Of a stretch of DNA of 64,000 bases, positions 52,326 to 61,286 are shown piece by piece. Position 1 is the first letter of the stretch, and each line of letters starts with the position of its first letter. A program made the translations under genes and the position numbers. The stretch is from Gordonia lacunae (GTDB taxonomy: Bacteria > Actinomycetota > Actinomycetes > Mycobacteriales > Mycobacteriaceae): positions 124,001 to 188,000 of the forward strand of contig NZ_NGFO01000002.1 of assembly GCF_002149015.1 (NCBI RefSeq), written 5' to 3'. Under the pieces are notes generated by a model, which was given only the letters and a program-made list of their open reading frames with translations, was not told where the DNA came from and ran no database searches.

Positions 52326-53453
52326 CTACAGCGTCGCCATCGCCGCGACCGGGTCCGCGTAGATGACGCTGAGCGCCACCACGACCGCCGCGCTCTCCTG
52401 CACGCGCACACCGAATCTCGAGGGCGCGATCTCCAGCGGCCAGGTGAGCGTCGTCGCCTCGTCGAAGGCCGCCTGGACCGGTGCGAGTCCGCGCGGGTGC
52501 GCGGCGAACGCATCGCCGGCGACCACGATGGCGTCGGGATTGATCACGTCCCGGATGAGCGCGACCGACTCACCGAGGACGCGGGCCCGTTCGTCGACGA
52601 TCCGCGCCGACGTGGGGCTGATCCCGAGACGACGCGCCGCGGCCTCCGCGGCGTCGTCGCCGATGACGTTCTGCAACCGGACCCGGGTGAGCCCGGGGGC
52701 GAGCACGGGCGCCGTCACCGGCAGGTGGGCGATGGTGCCCGCCCCGCGTCCGGGCACATGCACCCGACCGTCGAGAGTCATTGCCATTCCCGCGGTTTCA
52801 CGGGCGTAGAAGAACAACCCGGATCCGCCGCCGTCGCGCGGATGCGACAGGAGCAACTCGGCGGCGGCCATCGCCTCGACGTGCTCGCACACCGATACCG
52901 GGGTGTCGAGGTGCTCGGCAAGCGTTGCGCCCACGCCGAGCTGATGCCAGCCCAGGACCCGGTGGTTCACCACCCCGGTCTCGGCGTCGACCGCGCCGCC
53001 GACGGCGACCCCGCCCCACAGCACCCGACGCCCACTGAAACGCGCGGCGAGTTCGGCGAGCAGTGCGCTGAGGTGCTGCAGGGCGTCCTCCTGGTCGCCG
53101 GCCGGCGTCAGCACCGCGTGGCTGTGCAACGTTCGCCCACCGAGGTCGGCGATGGCGAGCACGGTCCGCCGCGCGCCGATGTGCATGCCGGCGACACACA
53201 GCGAGTCACGGTCGATCGTCAGCGGGTTCTTGGGCCTGCCAATGGATTTCGGGGTGGCAAGATCGGGGCGTTCGACGACGAGGCCGTGGGCGGCCAGCGC
53301 ATGAACCTGACGGTTGATGGTGGCCGGCGACAGACCCGTCGTCGAGGCGAGCTGATCCCGGGTCACCGGTCCACCGACCCGGATCGCGTGCAGGACCGCC
53401 GCCGCCGGGGTGGAGGTCAGTTGCAGCGCTGCCGGGATCACTCCCCCACGCAT
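52326..53453 (-). CDS. ROK-family transcriptional regulator (NagC/XylR-type)
   Basis: The 375-residue protein has an N-terminal winged helix (VTRDQLASTTGLSPATINRQV at about 30-50) and a ROK sugar-kinase-like domain. The ROK domain carries WGGVAVGGAVDAETG and VIGDDAAEAAARRLG, but its zinc motif is not obvious. It is a sugar-sensing regulator. It is divergent from the SDR gene by 38 bases, and from memory the trio ROK-SDR-L,D-transpeptidase is conserved with M. tuberculosis Rv0485-Rv0483. It may control the neighbouring gene. Confidence 0.9.
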   Translation of the reverse strand: MRGGVIPAALQLTSTPAAAVLHAIRVGGPVTRDQLASTTGLSPATINRQVHALAAHGLVVERPDLATPKSIGRPKNPLTIDRDSLCVAGMHIGARRTVLAIADLGGRTLHSHAVLTPAGDQEDALQHLSALLAELAARFSGRRVLWGGVAVGGAVDAETGVVNHRVLGWHQLGVGATLAEHLDTPVSVCEHVEAMAAAELLLSHPRDGGGSGLFFYARETAGMAMTLDGRVHVPGRGAGTIAHLPVTAPVLAPGLTRVRLQNVIGDDAAEAAARRLGISPTSARIVDERARVLGESVALIRDVINPDAIVVAGDAFAAHPRGLAPVQAAFDEATTLTWPLEIAPSRFGVRVQESAAVVVALSVIYADPVAAMATL

Positions 53454-53491
53454 GCGATGAATGTAGCAGCGCTGTCCGTAAGGTTGAGCCC

Positions 53492-54256
53492 ATGAGCACC
53501 GACACCGCCTCCCAGTCGACGGACAACCGACCGATCGCCGTGGTCACCGGCGCGAGCTCGGGAATCGGCGCGGCCACCGCGCGGCAGCTCGCCACACAGG
53601 GCTACCACGTGGTGCTCGGCGCCCGCCGGCTCGACCGGGTGACCGCCCTCGCCGACGAGATCGGGGGCACCGGACGGCAACTCGACGTCACCGACGACGA
53701 CTCCGTGGCGGCGTTCGTCGCCGGGCTCGACACGGTGAACGTGCTCGTGAACAACGCCGGTGGCGCGAAGGGCCTGGATCCGGTGTCGACCGCCGATCTC
53801 GACGACTGGCGCTGGATGTGGGAGACCAACGTGCTGGGCAGCCTGCGGGTCACCAAGGCACTGCTCCCCGCGCTCATCGCCTCCGGGGACGGACTGATCG
53901 TCTCGGTGACCTCGATCGCGGCGTTCGAGGCCTACGACAACGGCGCGGGATACACCTCGGCGAAGCACGCGCAGGGGGTCACCCACCGGACGCTTCGCTA
54001 CGAACTCCTGGGAAAGCCGGTACGGCTCACCGAGATCGCCCCGGGCATGGTGGAGACCGACTTCTCACTCGTCCGTTTCGAGGGCGACCGGGAACGCGCC
54101 GACGCGGTCTACGCGGGACTCACCCCGCTGGTCGCCGAGGACGTGGCCGAGGTCATCGGGTTCGTCGCGTCCCGCCCGCCCCACGTGAACCTGGATCAGA
54201 TCATCCTCAAACCGCGCGATCAGGCCTCCGCGCGGCGGAACGTCAAGACGGGCTAG
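53492..54256 (+). CDS. Short-chain dehydrogenase/reductase (Rv0484c-like)
   Basis: The 254-residue classical SDR has the cofactor loop VVTGASSGIGAATARQLA, the NNAG element LVNNAGGAKGLD, Ser in SVTSIAAFEAY and the catalytic pair YTSAKHA. It reduces a carbonyl with NAD(P)H; the substrate is unknown. It lies between the divergent ROK regulator and the convergent L,D-transpeptidase, as in mycobacteria (from memory Rv0484c). Confidence 0.93.
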   Translation: MSTDTASQSTDNRPIAVVTGASSGIGAATARQLATQGYHVVLGARRLDRVTALADEIGGTGRQLDVTDDDSVAAFVAGLDTVNVLVNNAGGAKGLDPVSTADLDDWRWMWETNVLGSLRVTKALLPALIASGDGLIVSVTSIAAFEAYDNGAGYTSAKHAQGVTHRTLRYELLGKPVRLTEIAPGMVETDFSLVRFEGDRERADAVYAGLTPLVAEDVAEVIGFVASRPPHVNLDQIILKPRDQASARRNVKTG

Positions 54257-54259
54257 CCG

Positions 54260-55519
54260 CTAGCGCGGCGCCGGGGCGTTCGAGGTGGGCGCCCCGCTGG
54301 GGGTCGCGGGCACCGAGGTCTCGCGGACCTCGCCCTTGATGGCCGACATGCCCTGCCAGGTCTCCCAGTCGTAGATCCAGTCGTAGATGTCGCCGTCCGC
54401 CTCCGACAACGCGATCCGGGTCCCGGTGACCTCCACCGGGTCGCCGTAGACCGCGACCCCGAAGTACCGCTCGGCGTCGGACTCGGACAGGTTGATGCAC
54501 CCGTTGGTGACGTTCGCCGAACCCTGCACGTTCACGGTCTCGGGGTTGGCGTGGATGAACTCACCGTTGTTGGAGATCCGCACGGCCCAGCGTTCGCGGA
54601 TGTTGAAGTAGCCCGCGGCCGGGTTGCTCATGAAGAACTCTTCGTACTTCTCGGTGACCACGTGGATTCCCGAACGCGTGACGTTCCGGTCGAGGTCACC
54701 ACCGCCATAGCTGCACGGCAGGCTCATGAGTTCGGCACCGTCGCGGAGCACGACGATCTGGTGTGAGGACTCCTCGGCCTTCACCACCTGCGCCCGCCCG
54801 ATGGAGAAATCGCTGGTGACGTCGGCAGCACCATAGGCCCCGCCGCCGTGGTCGAGACCGTAGAGCTTGGCGGCCATGCTGACCTTGGTGCCGGGGGCGT
54901 AGTACTCGCGCGGGCGCCAGTGCACCCGGGAGCCGTTGTCCTCGCCGAGCCACGCCCACGACCCCTCGGTAGGCGGGGTGGTGGTGACCGTCAGCGCACG
55001 CTCGACCGCCTCTTTGTCCTCGACCGTGCCGTTGAACTTCAGGATGATCGGCGCCGCGATGCCGACCTCCTGCCCGTCGCCGATGTTGACGACGACGTTC
55101 ACCTGACTCGACGGGGTGAGCGTGGTGAACGTCCCGGCGACCGGCACGACCTTGCGGTCGATTCCCACCGCCGTTCCGCTCCAGGTGTATTCGGTGCCGT
55201 AGCCCAGCGGTTCGCTGATCGTGTAGGTCGTCCGGTCCTCCGACAACTGGCCCTTCACCACGACTCCGCGCGGATTGGTCAGTTTCACGTCGGGGTTGAG
55301 AAATCCGTCCGTGGCCTTCACCGAGAACTCGGCGGTCGGGCCGGCCGGTTCGGCGTCGAGTGCCGGTGTGAAGGTCAGACGGACCGAGGGGTCGGCCGGG
55401 GTGTCCCCGCCGGGACCGAGGCCGGAGCCCGAGCAGGCCGCCACCGCGACCCCGAGCGCGCCGACCCCGGCCGCGGCGAGCACGGAGCGTCGGTTCACCG
55501 AGGTCTGAGGAGTCATCAC
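54260..55519 (-). CDS. L,D-transpeptidase lipoprotein, LdtMt5 (LprQ)-like
   Basis: The 419-residue exported lipoprotein has a leader ending in a lipobox ([11 protein letters not shown] near residue 30), two Ig-like domains and a YkuD catalytic domain. Its catalytic Cys lies in [12 protein letters not shown] and the His in FIHANPETV. The usual SHGC is TNGC here, as I remember for LdtMt5-type enzymes (SNGC). It makes 3-3 crosslinks in peptidoglycan at the outer membrane face. Neighbours match M. tuberculosis Rv0483. It ends 3 bases from the SDR gene. Confidence 0.9.
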   Translation of the reverse strand: MMTPQTSVNRRSVLAAAGVGALGVAVAACSGSGLGPGGDTPADPSVRLTFTPALDAEPAGPTAEFSVKATDGFLNPDVKLTNPRGVVVKGQLSEDRTTYTISEPLGYGTEYTWSGTAVGIDRKVVPVAGTFTTLTPSSQVNVVVNIGDGQEVGIAAPIILKFNGTVEDKEAVERALTVTTTPPTEGSWAWLGEDNGSRVHWRPREYYAPGTKVSMAAKLYGLDHGGGAYGAADVTSDFSIGRAQVVKAEESSHQIVVLRDGAELMSLPCSYGGGDLDRNVTRSGIHVVTEKYEEFFMSNPAAGYFNIRERWAVRISNNGEFIHANPETVNVQGSANVTNGCINLSESDAERYFGVAVYGDPVEVTGTRIALSEADGDIYDWIYDWETWQGMSAIKGEVRETSVPATPSGAPTSNAPAPR

Positions 55520-55581
55520 CGCAACAACAGTACCGATGCGCCGCCCCGCATCGGTGGTGTGCGGGCCGCGGAGTCGGGTGG

Positions 55582-56193
55582 TCAGGCGTCCGGGGCGCCC
55601 GCGGGGTCATCACCGTGCGCCGCGGGTGCGGTCCGCACGGACGGCAGATGAGCACGCTCGCCGGCGTGATCCATCATCGACAGCACCTCCGCCGGACCCT
55701 GGTACGCGCAGATCGCATGCGGGATCATCGTCGAGAACTCCGCGGCGTCGCCTTCGGGCACGAGGATCGTGCGGTCGCCCAGCCACAGCTTCACCGTTCC
55801 CGACAGCACCGTGAACCACTCGTACCCGGGATGCACACGCAGCTCACCGACGGGTTGCTCGCGGTCGAAGCGCATCTTGGCCACGGTCACGCCCTGCGGC
55901 GCGTTCTCCCGCGAGAGCAGCCACATCGTCATCCCTTCCACCGTGTGCGGCTGGGGCCGGATCACGACGTCGGTGTCATCGGCGGGCTCGACCAGCTGGT
56001 CCAGGGTCGTGCCCAGCGCCCGGGCGATCGGCACGAGCTGGTCGAGGGCCACTCGACGATGCCCGGTCTCGATCCGGCTGAGGGTGGACGGTGACAGGTA
56101 GCACCGGGCGGCGAGGGCATCGAGCGTCCAGCCCCGTGCGATCCGCAGCCCGCGGATTCGCTGGCGGACGACCGTGTCGAGTTCTTGCGTCAT
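55582..56193 (-). CDS. XRE-family regulator with C-terminal cupin
   Basis: The 203-residue protein has an N-terminal XRE helix-turn-helix ([27 protein letters not shown] at about 13-38) and a C-terminal cupin ([20 protein letters not shown]) that may bind a small ligand or metal. It lies divergent from the methyltransferase-oxidoreductase pair and probably controls it through the ATGCC/GGCAT palindrome in the 47-base gap. The ATG at 56193 is the family-consistent start. Confidence 0.9.
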   Translation of the reverse strand: MTQELDTVVRQRIRGLRIARGWTLDALAARCYLSPSTLSRIETGHRRVALDQLVPIARALGTTLDQLVEPADDTDVVIRPQPHTVEGMTMWLLSRENAPQGVTVAKMRFDREQPVGELRVHPGYEWFTVLSGTVKLWLGDRTILVPEGDAAEFSTMIPHAICAYQGPAEVLSMMDHAGERAHLPSVRTAPAAHGDDPAGAPDA

Positions 56194-56205
56194 CGGCAAG
56201 ACTGT

Positions 56206-56220
56206 ATGCCATAGGGGCAT
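56206..56220. promoter_or_regulatory. Operator candidate ATGCC-N5-GGCAT
   Basis: ATGCC (56206-56210), ATAGG, GGCAT (56216-56220) is a perfect inverted repeat in the 47-base gap between the XRE-cupin gene and the methyltransferase gene. It sits where a dimeric XRE regulator would cover both promoters. Confidence 0.55.
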
Positions 56221-56240
56221 GACGGCGCTACCGTGGAGAC

Positions 56241-57137
56241 ATGACCAGCACTCACCACCACCAGCCGGCCGCCGGACACCACGCACACACGAACCACACC
56301 GACCACCACGACCACGCCCGCCTCGCCGCGGTCCTCGACCTGGACGCCGAACTCATGGCCGACTACCTCGACGACGCCGCACGCATGATCGCGGAATCGC
56401 TGGGTCATGCGCCGGCGCGGATCGCGGATCTGGGCGCGGGCACCGGGACCGGGACCGAGGCACTCGCCCGCCACTTCCCGCAGGCCCAGATCGTCGCGGT
56501 CGACGGCTCGCCCGACATGGTCGCGCTCGTCGAGCGCCGCGCGCGAGACGGCGGTGTCGCCGAACGGGTGACCACCGTCGTCGCGGATCTCGACGACGGA
56601 CTGCCGCCGCTGGGGTCGCCGGATGTCGTCTGGGCGGCCATGTCGCTGCACCACGTCGCCGATCCACAACGTCTCTTGCGGGAGGCAGCGACCTCGCTCG
56701 GGCCGGACGGGGTCCTCGCGATCACCGAGATGGCGGCCGTTCCGCGTTTCCTCCCCGCACACGATGACGTCGAACTGCGCGGCCTGCAGGAGCGCTGCCA
56801 GACCGCGGCGACCGGGGCCGGGTGGGAGGCGCTCGTGGACTGGACCGACGCGTTTGACGACGCCGGGTACGAGGTACTCCGGGCCGAGACCGTCCACGTC
56901 CAGCGCAGCGACCCGAGCCAGTCGGTCGCACGGTACGCGCGGCACTGGTTCGCCCAGTTCCGGCACCGTCTGACCGACACCCTCGATCCCGCCGACCTGG
57001 CCCTGCTCGATGACCTGACCGATGATTCCGATCCCGACGCAGCGCGTCGACTCGATGACCTGACCCTGTCTGCCGGACGGCTCCTCTGGATCGCCCGCCC
57101 GCGCACCACCACGATCTCCACCCCCGAGAGCGAGTGA
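56241..57137 (+). CDS. Class I SAM methyltransferase with His-rich N-terminus
   Basis: The 298-residue protein has a His-rich head (about 10 of the first 27 residues are His: HHHQPAAGHHAHTNHTDHHDH) followed by a Rossmann methyltransferase. Motif I is ADLGAGTGTGTEALARHFP, and the post-motif VAVDGSPDMV and WAAMSLHHVADPQR follow. The head may bind metal or membranes; it could also be a natural metal-capture tag. It starts a two-gene operon with the oxidoreductase, overlapping it by 4 bases. The substrate is unknown. Confidence 0.88.
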   Translation: MTSTHHHQPAAGHHAHTNHTDHHDHARLAAVLDLDAELMADYLDDAARMIAESLGHAPARIADLGAGTGTGTEALARHFPQAQIVAVDGSPDMVALVERRARDGGVAERVTTVVADLDDGLPPLGSPDVVWAAMSLHHVADPQRLLREAATSLGPDGVLAITEMAAVPRFLPAHDDVELRGLQERCQTAATGAGWEALVDWTDAFDDAGYEVLRAETVHVQRSDPSQSVARYARHWFAQFRHRLTDTLDPADLALLDDLTDDSDPDAARRLDDLTLSAGRLLWIARPRTTTISTPESE

Positions 57138-58117
57138 CGATGACCATCCCTTCGGCAAGCGAGAATATCTCCACCACAACCGAATACGACGTCGCCATCG
57201 TCGGCGGCGGCGCCGCCGGGCTCAGTGCCGCGACGGTATTGGCGCGATCCCTGCGCAACGTCGTGGTGATCGACGCGGGACAGCCGCGCAACGCGCCGGC
57301 CGCCGGAGCCCACAACGTGCTGGGACAGGACGGGATCTCCCCGCTGGACCTGCTCGCCCGCGGCCGTGCGGAGGCGACGGGATACGGGGCCGAGATCCGC
57401 CCGGGCACCGTCGTCGACGCCGCCGGCTCGGTCGACGACTTCACGCTGCGTCTGTCCTCGGACGACGTCGTCAAGGCCCGGCGCCTCATCCTGGCGACCG
57501 GACTGGTCGACGAACTCCCCGACATCCCCGGGGTCGCCGAATTGTGGGGACACGACGTACTGCACTGTCCGTACTGCCACGGCTACGAGGTGCGCGGCAC
57601 CCGGATCGTCCAGATCGCGACGAGCCCGATGTCGGCACATCAGGCGCTCATGTTCCGCCAGCTGAGCGAGCAGGTCACGGTGATCGCGCACGATCCCGCC
57701 GCCTTGTCGGCCGACGATCGCGAACACTTCACGGCCACCGGGATCGACGTCGTGGACGCCCGCGTCGAGCGCGTCCGCACACGCGACGACGACGGGTCGG
57801 CCCGCCTCGACGGGGTACTCCTGTCCGACGGCGGCGTGGTCGAGGCCGACGCGGTCGTGGTCTCGCCGAAGTTCGTGGTCCGCGGTGAGCTCTACGAGCG
57901 ACTGGGCGGCACCCTCGACGAGGGCCCGATGGGCGGCCTGGTCGGGACCGGCCCGATGGGCGAGACCGCACTGCCCGGCGTATGGGCAGTGGGCAACACG
58001 ACCACCGTGCATGCGATGGTGACCGTCGCCATGGGCGAGGGCGTGTCCGCGGGTGCCGCGGTCAACGCCAGTCTGGTGATGGCCGAACTCGACGACAAGG
58101 TCTCCGCCCTGGCGTGA
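57134..58117 (+). CDS. Thioredoxin-reductase-like NAD(P)/FAD oxidoreductase
   Basis: The 327-residue flavoprotein has the FAD dinucleotide fold AIVGGGAAGLSAATVLA, redox motif HCPYCHGYEV (CPYC) and the late FAD motif LPGVWAVGNTT. The CxxC is placed as in thioredoxin reductases of the HCPYCHGWE type, which act on small disulfides. It starts at GTG 57134 overlapping the methyltransferase stop (GTGA); ATG 57140 is also possible. With the methyltransferase and the XRE-cupin regulator it forms a small redox/methyl-transfer cluster. Confidence 0.9.
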   Translation: MTMTIPSASENISTTTEYDVAIVGGGAAGLSAATVLARSLRNVVVIDAGQPRNAPAAGAHNVLGQDGISPLDLLARGRAEATGYGAEIRPGTVVDAAGSVDDFTLRLSSDDVVKARRLILATGLVDELPDIPGVAELWGHDVLHCPYCHGYEVRGTRIVQIATSPMSAHQALMFRQLSEQVTVIAHDPAALSADDREHFTATGIDVVDARVERVRTRDDDGSARLDGVLLSDGGVVEADAVVVSPKFVVRGELYERLGGTLDEGPMGGLVGTGPMGETALPGVWAVGNTTTVHAMVTVAMGEGVSAGAAVNASLVMAELDDKVSALA

Positions 58118-58144
58118 CCGAGGAGCATCCGCGTCGTCGGCCGC

Positions 58145-58822
58145 CTACTCGGGGAAACCGTCGAGGACGGCGGCCGACGCGGACAACCCGAGTCGGGTCG
58201 CGCCGGCAGCGATGAGTTCGGCAGCGGCGTCGGCGGTCCGGATCCCACCACTCGCCTTCACCCCCACCCGATCGCTCACCGCCGCACGCATCAGTCGCAC
58301 CGCCTCGACGCTCGCGCCGCCCGCCGGATGGAACCCGGTCGACGTCTTCACCATGGACGCACCGGCCCGTTCGGCGCGGCGGCACACCTCGGTGACGGTG
58401 TCCGGCCCGGCGAGCTGCAGCAGCGCCGCCGACTCGATGATCACTTTCAGGAGGGTCTCGTCCCCGACCGCCTCGCGGACCGTGAGAACGTCGGCGAACA
58501 CCTCGTCGAACCGGCCGTCGACGGCCGCGCCCACATCGATCACCATGTCGACCTCGTGCGCGCCGGAATCCACGGCCAGGCGCGCCTCGGCACCCTTGAC
58601 CAGGGAGTGGTGCTTTCCGGAGGGGAACCCCGCCACCACGCAGGTCCGCTGTTCCCCGGTGTCGATCGGGAGCATCGACGGCGACAGACAGACGGCGAAC
58701 ACCCCGAGCCGCGCAGCCTCGGCAACAGTGGCCTCCGCGTCGGCGCGGGTCGCCTCCGGCTTCAGCAGCGTGTGGTCGATGATGGCGGCGACATCGCCGC
58801 GTCGCAGGTCCTTGTTCGTCAC
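58145..58822 (-). CDS. deoC: Deoxyribose-phosphate aldolase
   Basis: The 225-residue DeoC splits 2-deoxyribose-5-phosphate to acetaldehyde and glyceraldehyde-3-phosphate in nucleoside salvage. Schiff-base Lys is in [16 protein letters not shown], the second Lys and Asp in [12 protein letters not shown] and [11 protein letters not shown]; the start is [17 protein letters not shown] at 58822. Divergent from purU with only 27 bases between the two starts. From memory, mycobacterial deoC neighbours the same DUF2993 and nitrilase genes seen here. Confidence 0.95.
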   Translation of the reverse strand: MTNKDLRRGDVAAIIDHTLLKPEATRADAEATVAEAARLGVFAVCLSPSMLPIDTGEQRTCVVAGFPSGKHHSLVKGAEARLAVDSGAHEVDMVIDVGAAVDGRFDEVFADVLTVREAVGDETLLKVIIESAALLQLAGPDTVTEVCRRAERAGASMVKTSTGFHPAGGASVEAVRLMRAAVSDRVGVKASGGIRTADAAAELIAAGATRLGLSASAAVLDGFPE

Positions 58823-58849
58823 ACCGACGAGCTTGGCACACTGACTGTC

Positions 58850-59761
58850 GTGGCCCCCGGACAGACGACCCAGACGAGTCGAACCCAGACAGATCAGACC
58901 GAGCACCGGTACGTGCTCACGCTCGGCTGCCCCGACCGCACCGGCATCGTGGCCCGGATCTCGACCTTCCTCACCGACGTGGGCGGCTGGATCACCGAGG
59001 CGGCCTACCACTCCGACGAGGAGACCGGCTGGTTCTTCACCCGCCAGGCCATCCGCGCCGACTCGGCGTCGTCGAGCGCCGCGGAGCTCCGCGCCCGGTT
59101 CGCCGCGGAGGTGGCCGCCGAACTCGGGCCCGAGACCGAATGGCGCCTGACCGATTCGCGAGAGACCAAATCCGCGGTCCTCCTGGTGAGCAAGGAGAGC
59201 CATTGCCTCATCGATCTCCTCGGTCGCGCTCACCGAGGAGAACTCCCGGCCGAGATCCGGGCCGTCGTCGGCAACCACCGCGAACTGGAGGACCTCACCA
59301 CCCGTTTCGGTGTTCCGTTCCACCATGTGCCGTTCGGGGGCGAACGCAAGGCCGAGGCCTTCGCCGAAGTCGGCCGGATCGTGGCGGGCTACGAGCCCGA
59401 TGCGGTGGTGCTGGCGCGGTTCATGCAGATCCTGCCGCCGCAACTGTGCGATGCGTGGGCCGGGCGTGCCATCAACATCCATCACAGCTTCCTGCCCAGC
59501 TTCATCGGCGCCCGGCCCTACCATCAGGCCTTCGCGCGCGGGGTGAAACTGATCGGCGCCACGTGCCACTACGTCACCGCGGACCTCGACGCCGGGCCCA
59601 TCATCGAGCAGGACGTCATCCGCGTCGACCACAGCGACTCGGTCGCCGACATGGTCCGCCAGGGTCGCGACATCGAGACCCTCGTACTCAGCCGCGGCCT
59701 GCGGTGGCACCTCGAAGATCGTGTGCTGGTCCACGGACGCAAGACCGTCGTCTTCACCTGA
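58850..59761 (+). CDS. purU: Formyltetrahydrofolate deformylase
   Basis: The 303-residue PurU hydrolyses 10-formyl-THF to THF and formate, feeding the formate-dependent purine step. It has an N-terminal ACT domain ([21 protein letters not shown]) and a formyltransferase domain with Asn-His-Asp in [21 protein letters not shown] and [16 protein letters not shown] at 58850 has no SD, so it is likely leaderless. It ends at a strong 15-base-pair terminator. Confidence 0.95.
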   Translation: MAPGQTTQTSRTQTDQTEHRYVLTLGCPDRTGIVARISTFLTDVGGWITEAAYHSDEETGWFFTRQAIRADSASSSAAELRARFAAEVAAELGPETEWRLTDSRETKSAVLLVSKESHCLIDLLGRAHRGELPAEIRAVVGNHRELEDLTTRFGVPFHHVPFGGERKAEAFAEVGRIVAGYEPDAVVLARFMQILPPQLCDAWAGRAINIHHSFLPSFIGARPYHQAFARGVKLIGATCHYVTADLDAGPIIEQDVIRVDHSDSVADMVRQGRDIETLVLSRGLRWHLEDRVLVHGRKTVVFT

Positions 59762-59776
59762 TTTCCCCGACAACGA

Positions 59777-59811
59777 CAATCGCCCCGCGACGTGATGTCG
59801 CGGGGCGATTG
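59777..59811. terminator. Perfect 15-bp hairpin terminator shared by purU and peptide gene 1
   Basis: CAATCGCCCCGCGAC (59777-59791), loop GTGAT, GTCGCGGGGCGATTG (59797-59811). It lies 16 bases after the purU stop and 17 bases after the stop of the convergent 32-residue peptide gene, so it serves both. Confidence 0.85.
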
Positions 59812-59827
59812 CCAAGTCTGTGCCGGC

Positions 59828-59926
59828 TTACGTCGGGTCTTCGTCGCCGCCGAGCGAACCGGTGAGTACGTTGCCGAGGATCTCCTCGATAGCGCCGGAG
59901 ATGCCGCCTTCGATTGCGTCTGCCAT
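59828..59926 (-). CDS. 32-residue Gly-rich peptide 1
   Basis: The reading frame gives MADAIEGGISGAIEEILG followed by NVLTGSLGGDEDPT. A perfect SD (AAGGAG) precedes the ATG. It has no signal peptide, and its N-terminal 20 residues are an amphipathic helix with an acidic tail. The gene at 60269-60397 encodes a paralog with the same MA-x-EGGI-GAI plan. Promoter-like TAACGT lies 75 bases upstream and a strong terminator 17 bases downstream. Short acidic peptides without signals recall corynebacterial porins and secreted amphipathic peptides, but the role is unknown. Confidence 0.6.
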   Translation of the reverse strand: MADAIEGGISGAIEEILGNVLTGSLGGDEDPT

Positions 59927-60000
59927 ATCTACTCCTTCGTCATCGGTGAGATTGTTCGTAGATCACCGTCCGCTCTCACCCGTGCGTCGGCTCGAAATCG

Positions 60001-60006
60001 ACGTTA
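60001..60006 (-). promoter_or_regulatory. Putative -10 element for peptide gene 1
   Basis: Minus strand GTAACGTCG contains TAACGT, fitting the mycobacterial -10 consensus TAnnnT. The same 9-mer lies at the same relative place before peptide gene 2. A -35 is not clear. The rest of 59927-60213 is AT-richer, with no other supported element. Confidence 0.4.
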
Positions 60007-60213
60007 CATATTCATTTCGAGAATGTCTGCCCCGTTGGCGGAATTCGACCGCTCGCTTGTGTGAGATCCGACGGCGGTCTTTTACGAAACGGCAGATGAG
60101 AGGCAATATCGGCAAAGTTATGATCAGCAGAAATCGAATCTCGCGAATACCTGAATGCATCGACAATGCAACGTGGCGGGGGTCGTTGTGCACCGTGAAC
60201 GGCCACCGAAACA

Positions 60214-60254
60214 GTTCGGCAGTTGGTGCCGACACGCGTCACCAACTGCCGAAC
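60214..60254 (-). terminator. Perfect 15-bp hairpin after peptide gene 2
   Basis: GTTCGGCAGTTGGTG (60214-60228) pairs perfectly with CACCAACTGCCGAAC (60240-60254), loop of 11 bases. It lies 14 bases after the stop of peptide gene 2 in its direction and is followed by TGTTTC on that strand. It is a well-formed terminator. Confidence 0.8.
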
Positions 60255-60268
60255 CGGAATTCGTCGAC

Positions 60269-60397
60269 TCAGTTTCCGGAATCGCCGCCGTCGATCGATC
60301 CGCCGCCGATCGAACCCGCGTCTCCGAGCCCGCCGAGAATCGCCTCGACCGCCCCTCCGATCGCACCAGCGATACCGCCCTCGACTATGCCTGCCAT
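60269..60397 (-). CDS. 42-residue Gly-rich peptide 2
   Basis: The frame gives MAGIVEGGIAGAIGGAVEAI, then LGGLGDAGSIGGGSIDGGDSGN. A GGGAG SD precedes the ATG. It is 13 residues longer in its Gly/Ser/Asp-rich tail than peptide 1 but keeps the MA-x-EGGI-GAI core. A TAACGT -10-like element is 77 bases upstream and a terminator 14 bases downstream. Frames that start further upstream (60451) lack an RBS. Role unknown; it may act as a membrane-active or cell-wall peptide. Confidence 0.6.
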   Translation of the reverse strand: MAGIVEGGIAGAIGGAVEAILGGLGDAGSIGGGSIDGGDSGN

Positions 60398-60473
60398 ATC
60401 CGTCTCCCTTGGTGATGGTGAGATGTCCGGGTATGCGGTCGCGCGTCTCACCTCGCAGAACGACCTGCGGGCG

Positions 60474-60479
60474 ACGTTA
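60474..60479 (-). promoter_or_regulatory. Putative -10 element for peptide gene 2
   Basis: The minus strand shows GTAACGTCG, identical to the motif before peptide gene 1, and here 77 bases before the ATG (75 there). The conserved spacing supports a duplicated gene-plus-promoter unit. The interval to 60637 is AT-rich and otherwise empty. Confidence 0.4.
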
Positions 60480-60637
60480 CAGACCGATCACGGAAACGTC
60501 CTCCGATATGAATAATTCGCAGTTTACGTTCTCAAATGGAGGGCTAACAAAAGAACGACCATGCGCTTTGTCTCGCAATAGCGCCCGGTCACCCACAACC
60601 CGCTTCGATGGCGGCGTGAATATGGTGATATGACGAG

Positions 60638-61261
60638 ATGACCGAGGTGCAGACGACCGGTGTGCGGGTATGCCCCCTCACCGCCGACGACCGGGACCGC
60701 GCGCTCGGACTCCTCGAGAGCGGGATACGCGAGGTCCCGGTCTATCGATGGCTCCTGGGCGACGACGCCCCGGCCGAGGCATTCCGGTGGTACGGCGACA
60801 TCTTGTTCACCGACCACCTGCCGGGTGCGCGCGGAATGTTCACGCCCGACGGCGAATTGATCGCCCTGATCGCCGTTGCGGGCCCCGACCACCGCACCCA
60901 GCCGGTCGACGATGAACTGGCGGCCCGATCACGGCATTTCGTGATCGCCCTCGACGGTTTCATCGCACGATTTCGTGAACTCCAGGAGAAATCGCGCGCC
61001 TGCACGGTCGACGGCGCGATCAGCATCGTCTTCGCGCTGGTCCACCCGGACCACCGCCGACACGGGACACTCGCGGCGCTGCTCGATCCGGTTCTGCGAC
61101 AGGCCGCCGGCGCCGGCTCGCCGGTCACCGCCAGCACCGCGGACGCGCACATGATCGATGTGTATGCCCGCAGATGGGGTGGCCGGGTCTTCGACGAGTT
61201 CATCCTGACCGACGGCCCGACGGTCTGGTTCCTGACGGTCGATCCACCGGAGACGGTCTAG
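60638..61261 (+). CDS. GNAT-family N-acetyltransferase-like protein
   Basis: The 207-residue protein has a GNAT fold with acetyl-CoA motif A FALVHPDHRRHGTLAALLDPVL and the preceding beta strand GAISIVFAL; the C-terminal VYARRWGGRVFDEFIL ends it. It would acetylate an amine or act as a sensor; the acceptor is unknown. The ATG at 60638 is the first possible. It converges with the LmeA-like gene. Confidence 0.8.
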   Translation: MTEVQTTGVRVCPLTADDRDRALGLLESGIREVPVYRWLLGDDAPAEAFRWYGDILFTDHLPGARGMFTPDGELIALIAVAGPDHRTQPVDDELAARSRHFVIALDGFIARFRELQEKSRACTVDGAISIVFALVHPDHRRHGTLAALLDPVLRQAAGAGSPVTASTADAHMIDVYARRWGGRVFDEFILTDGPTVWFLTVDPPETV

Positions 61262-61286
61262 GCCCGACGCCGGAGCGCGCACCCGG

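Noticed and set aside
59963-60235. 90-residue minus-strand frame in the AT-rich patch
   Set aside because: It has no RBS and overlaps the terminator of peptide gene 2; it lacks a family motif.
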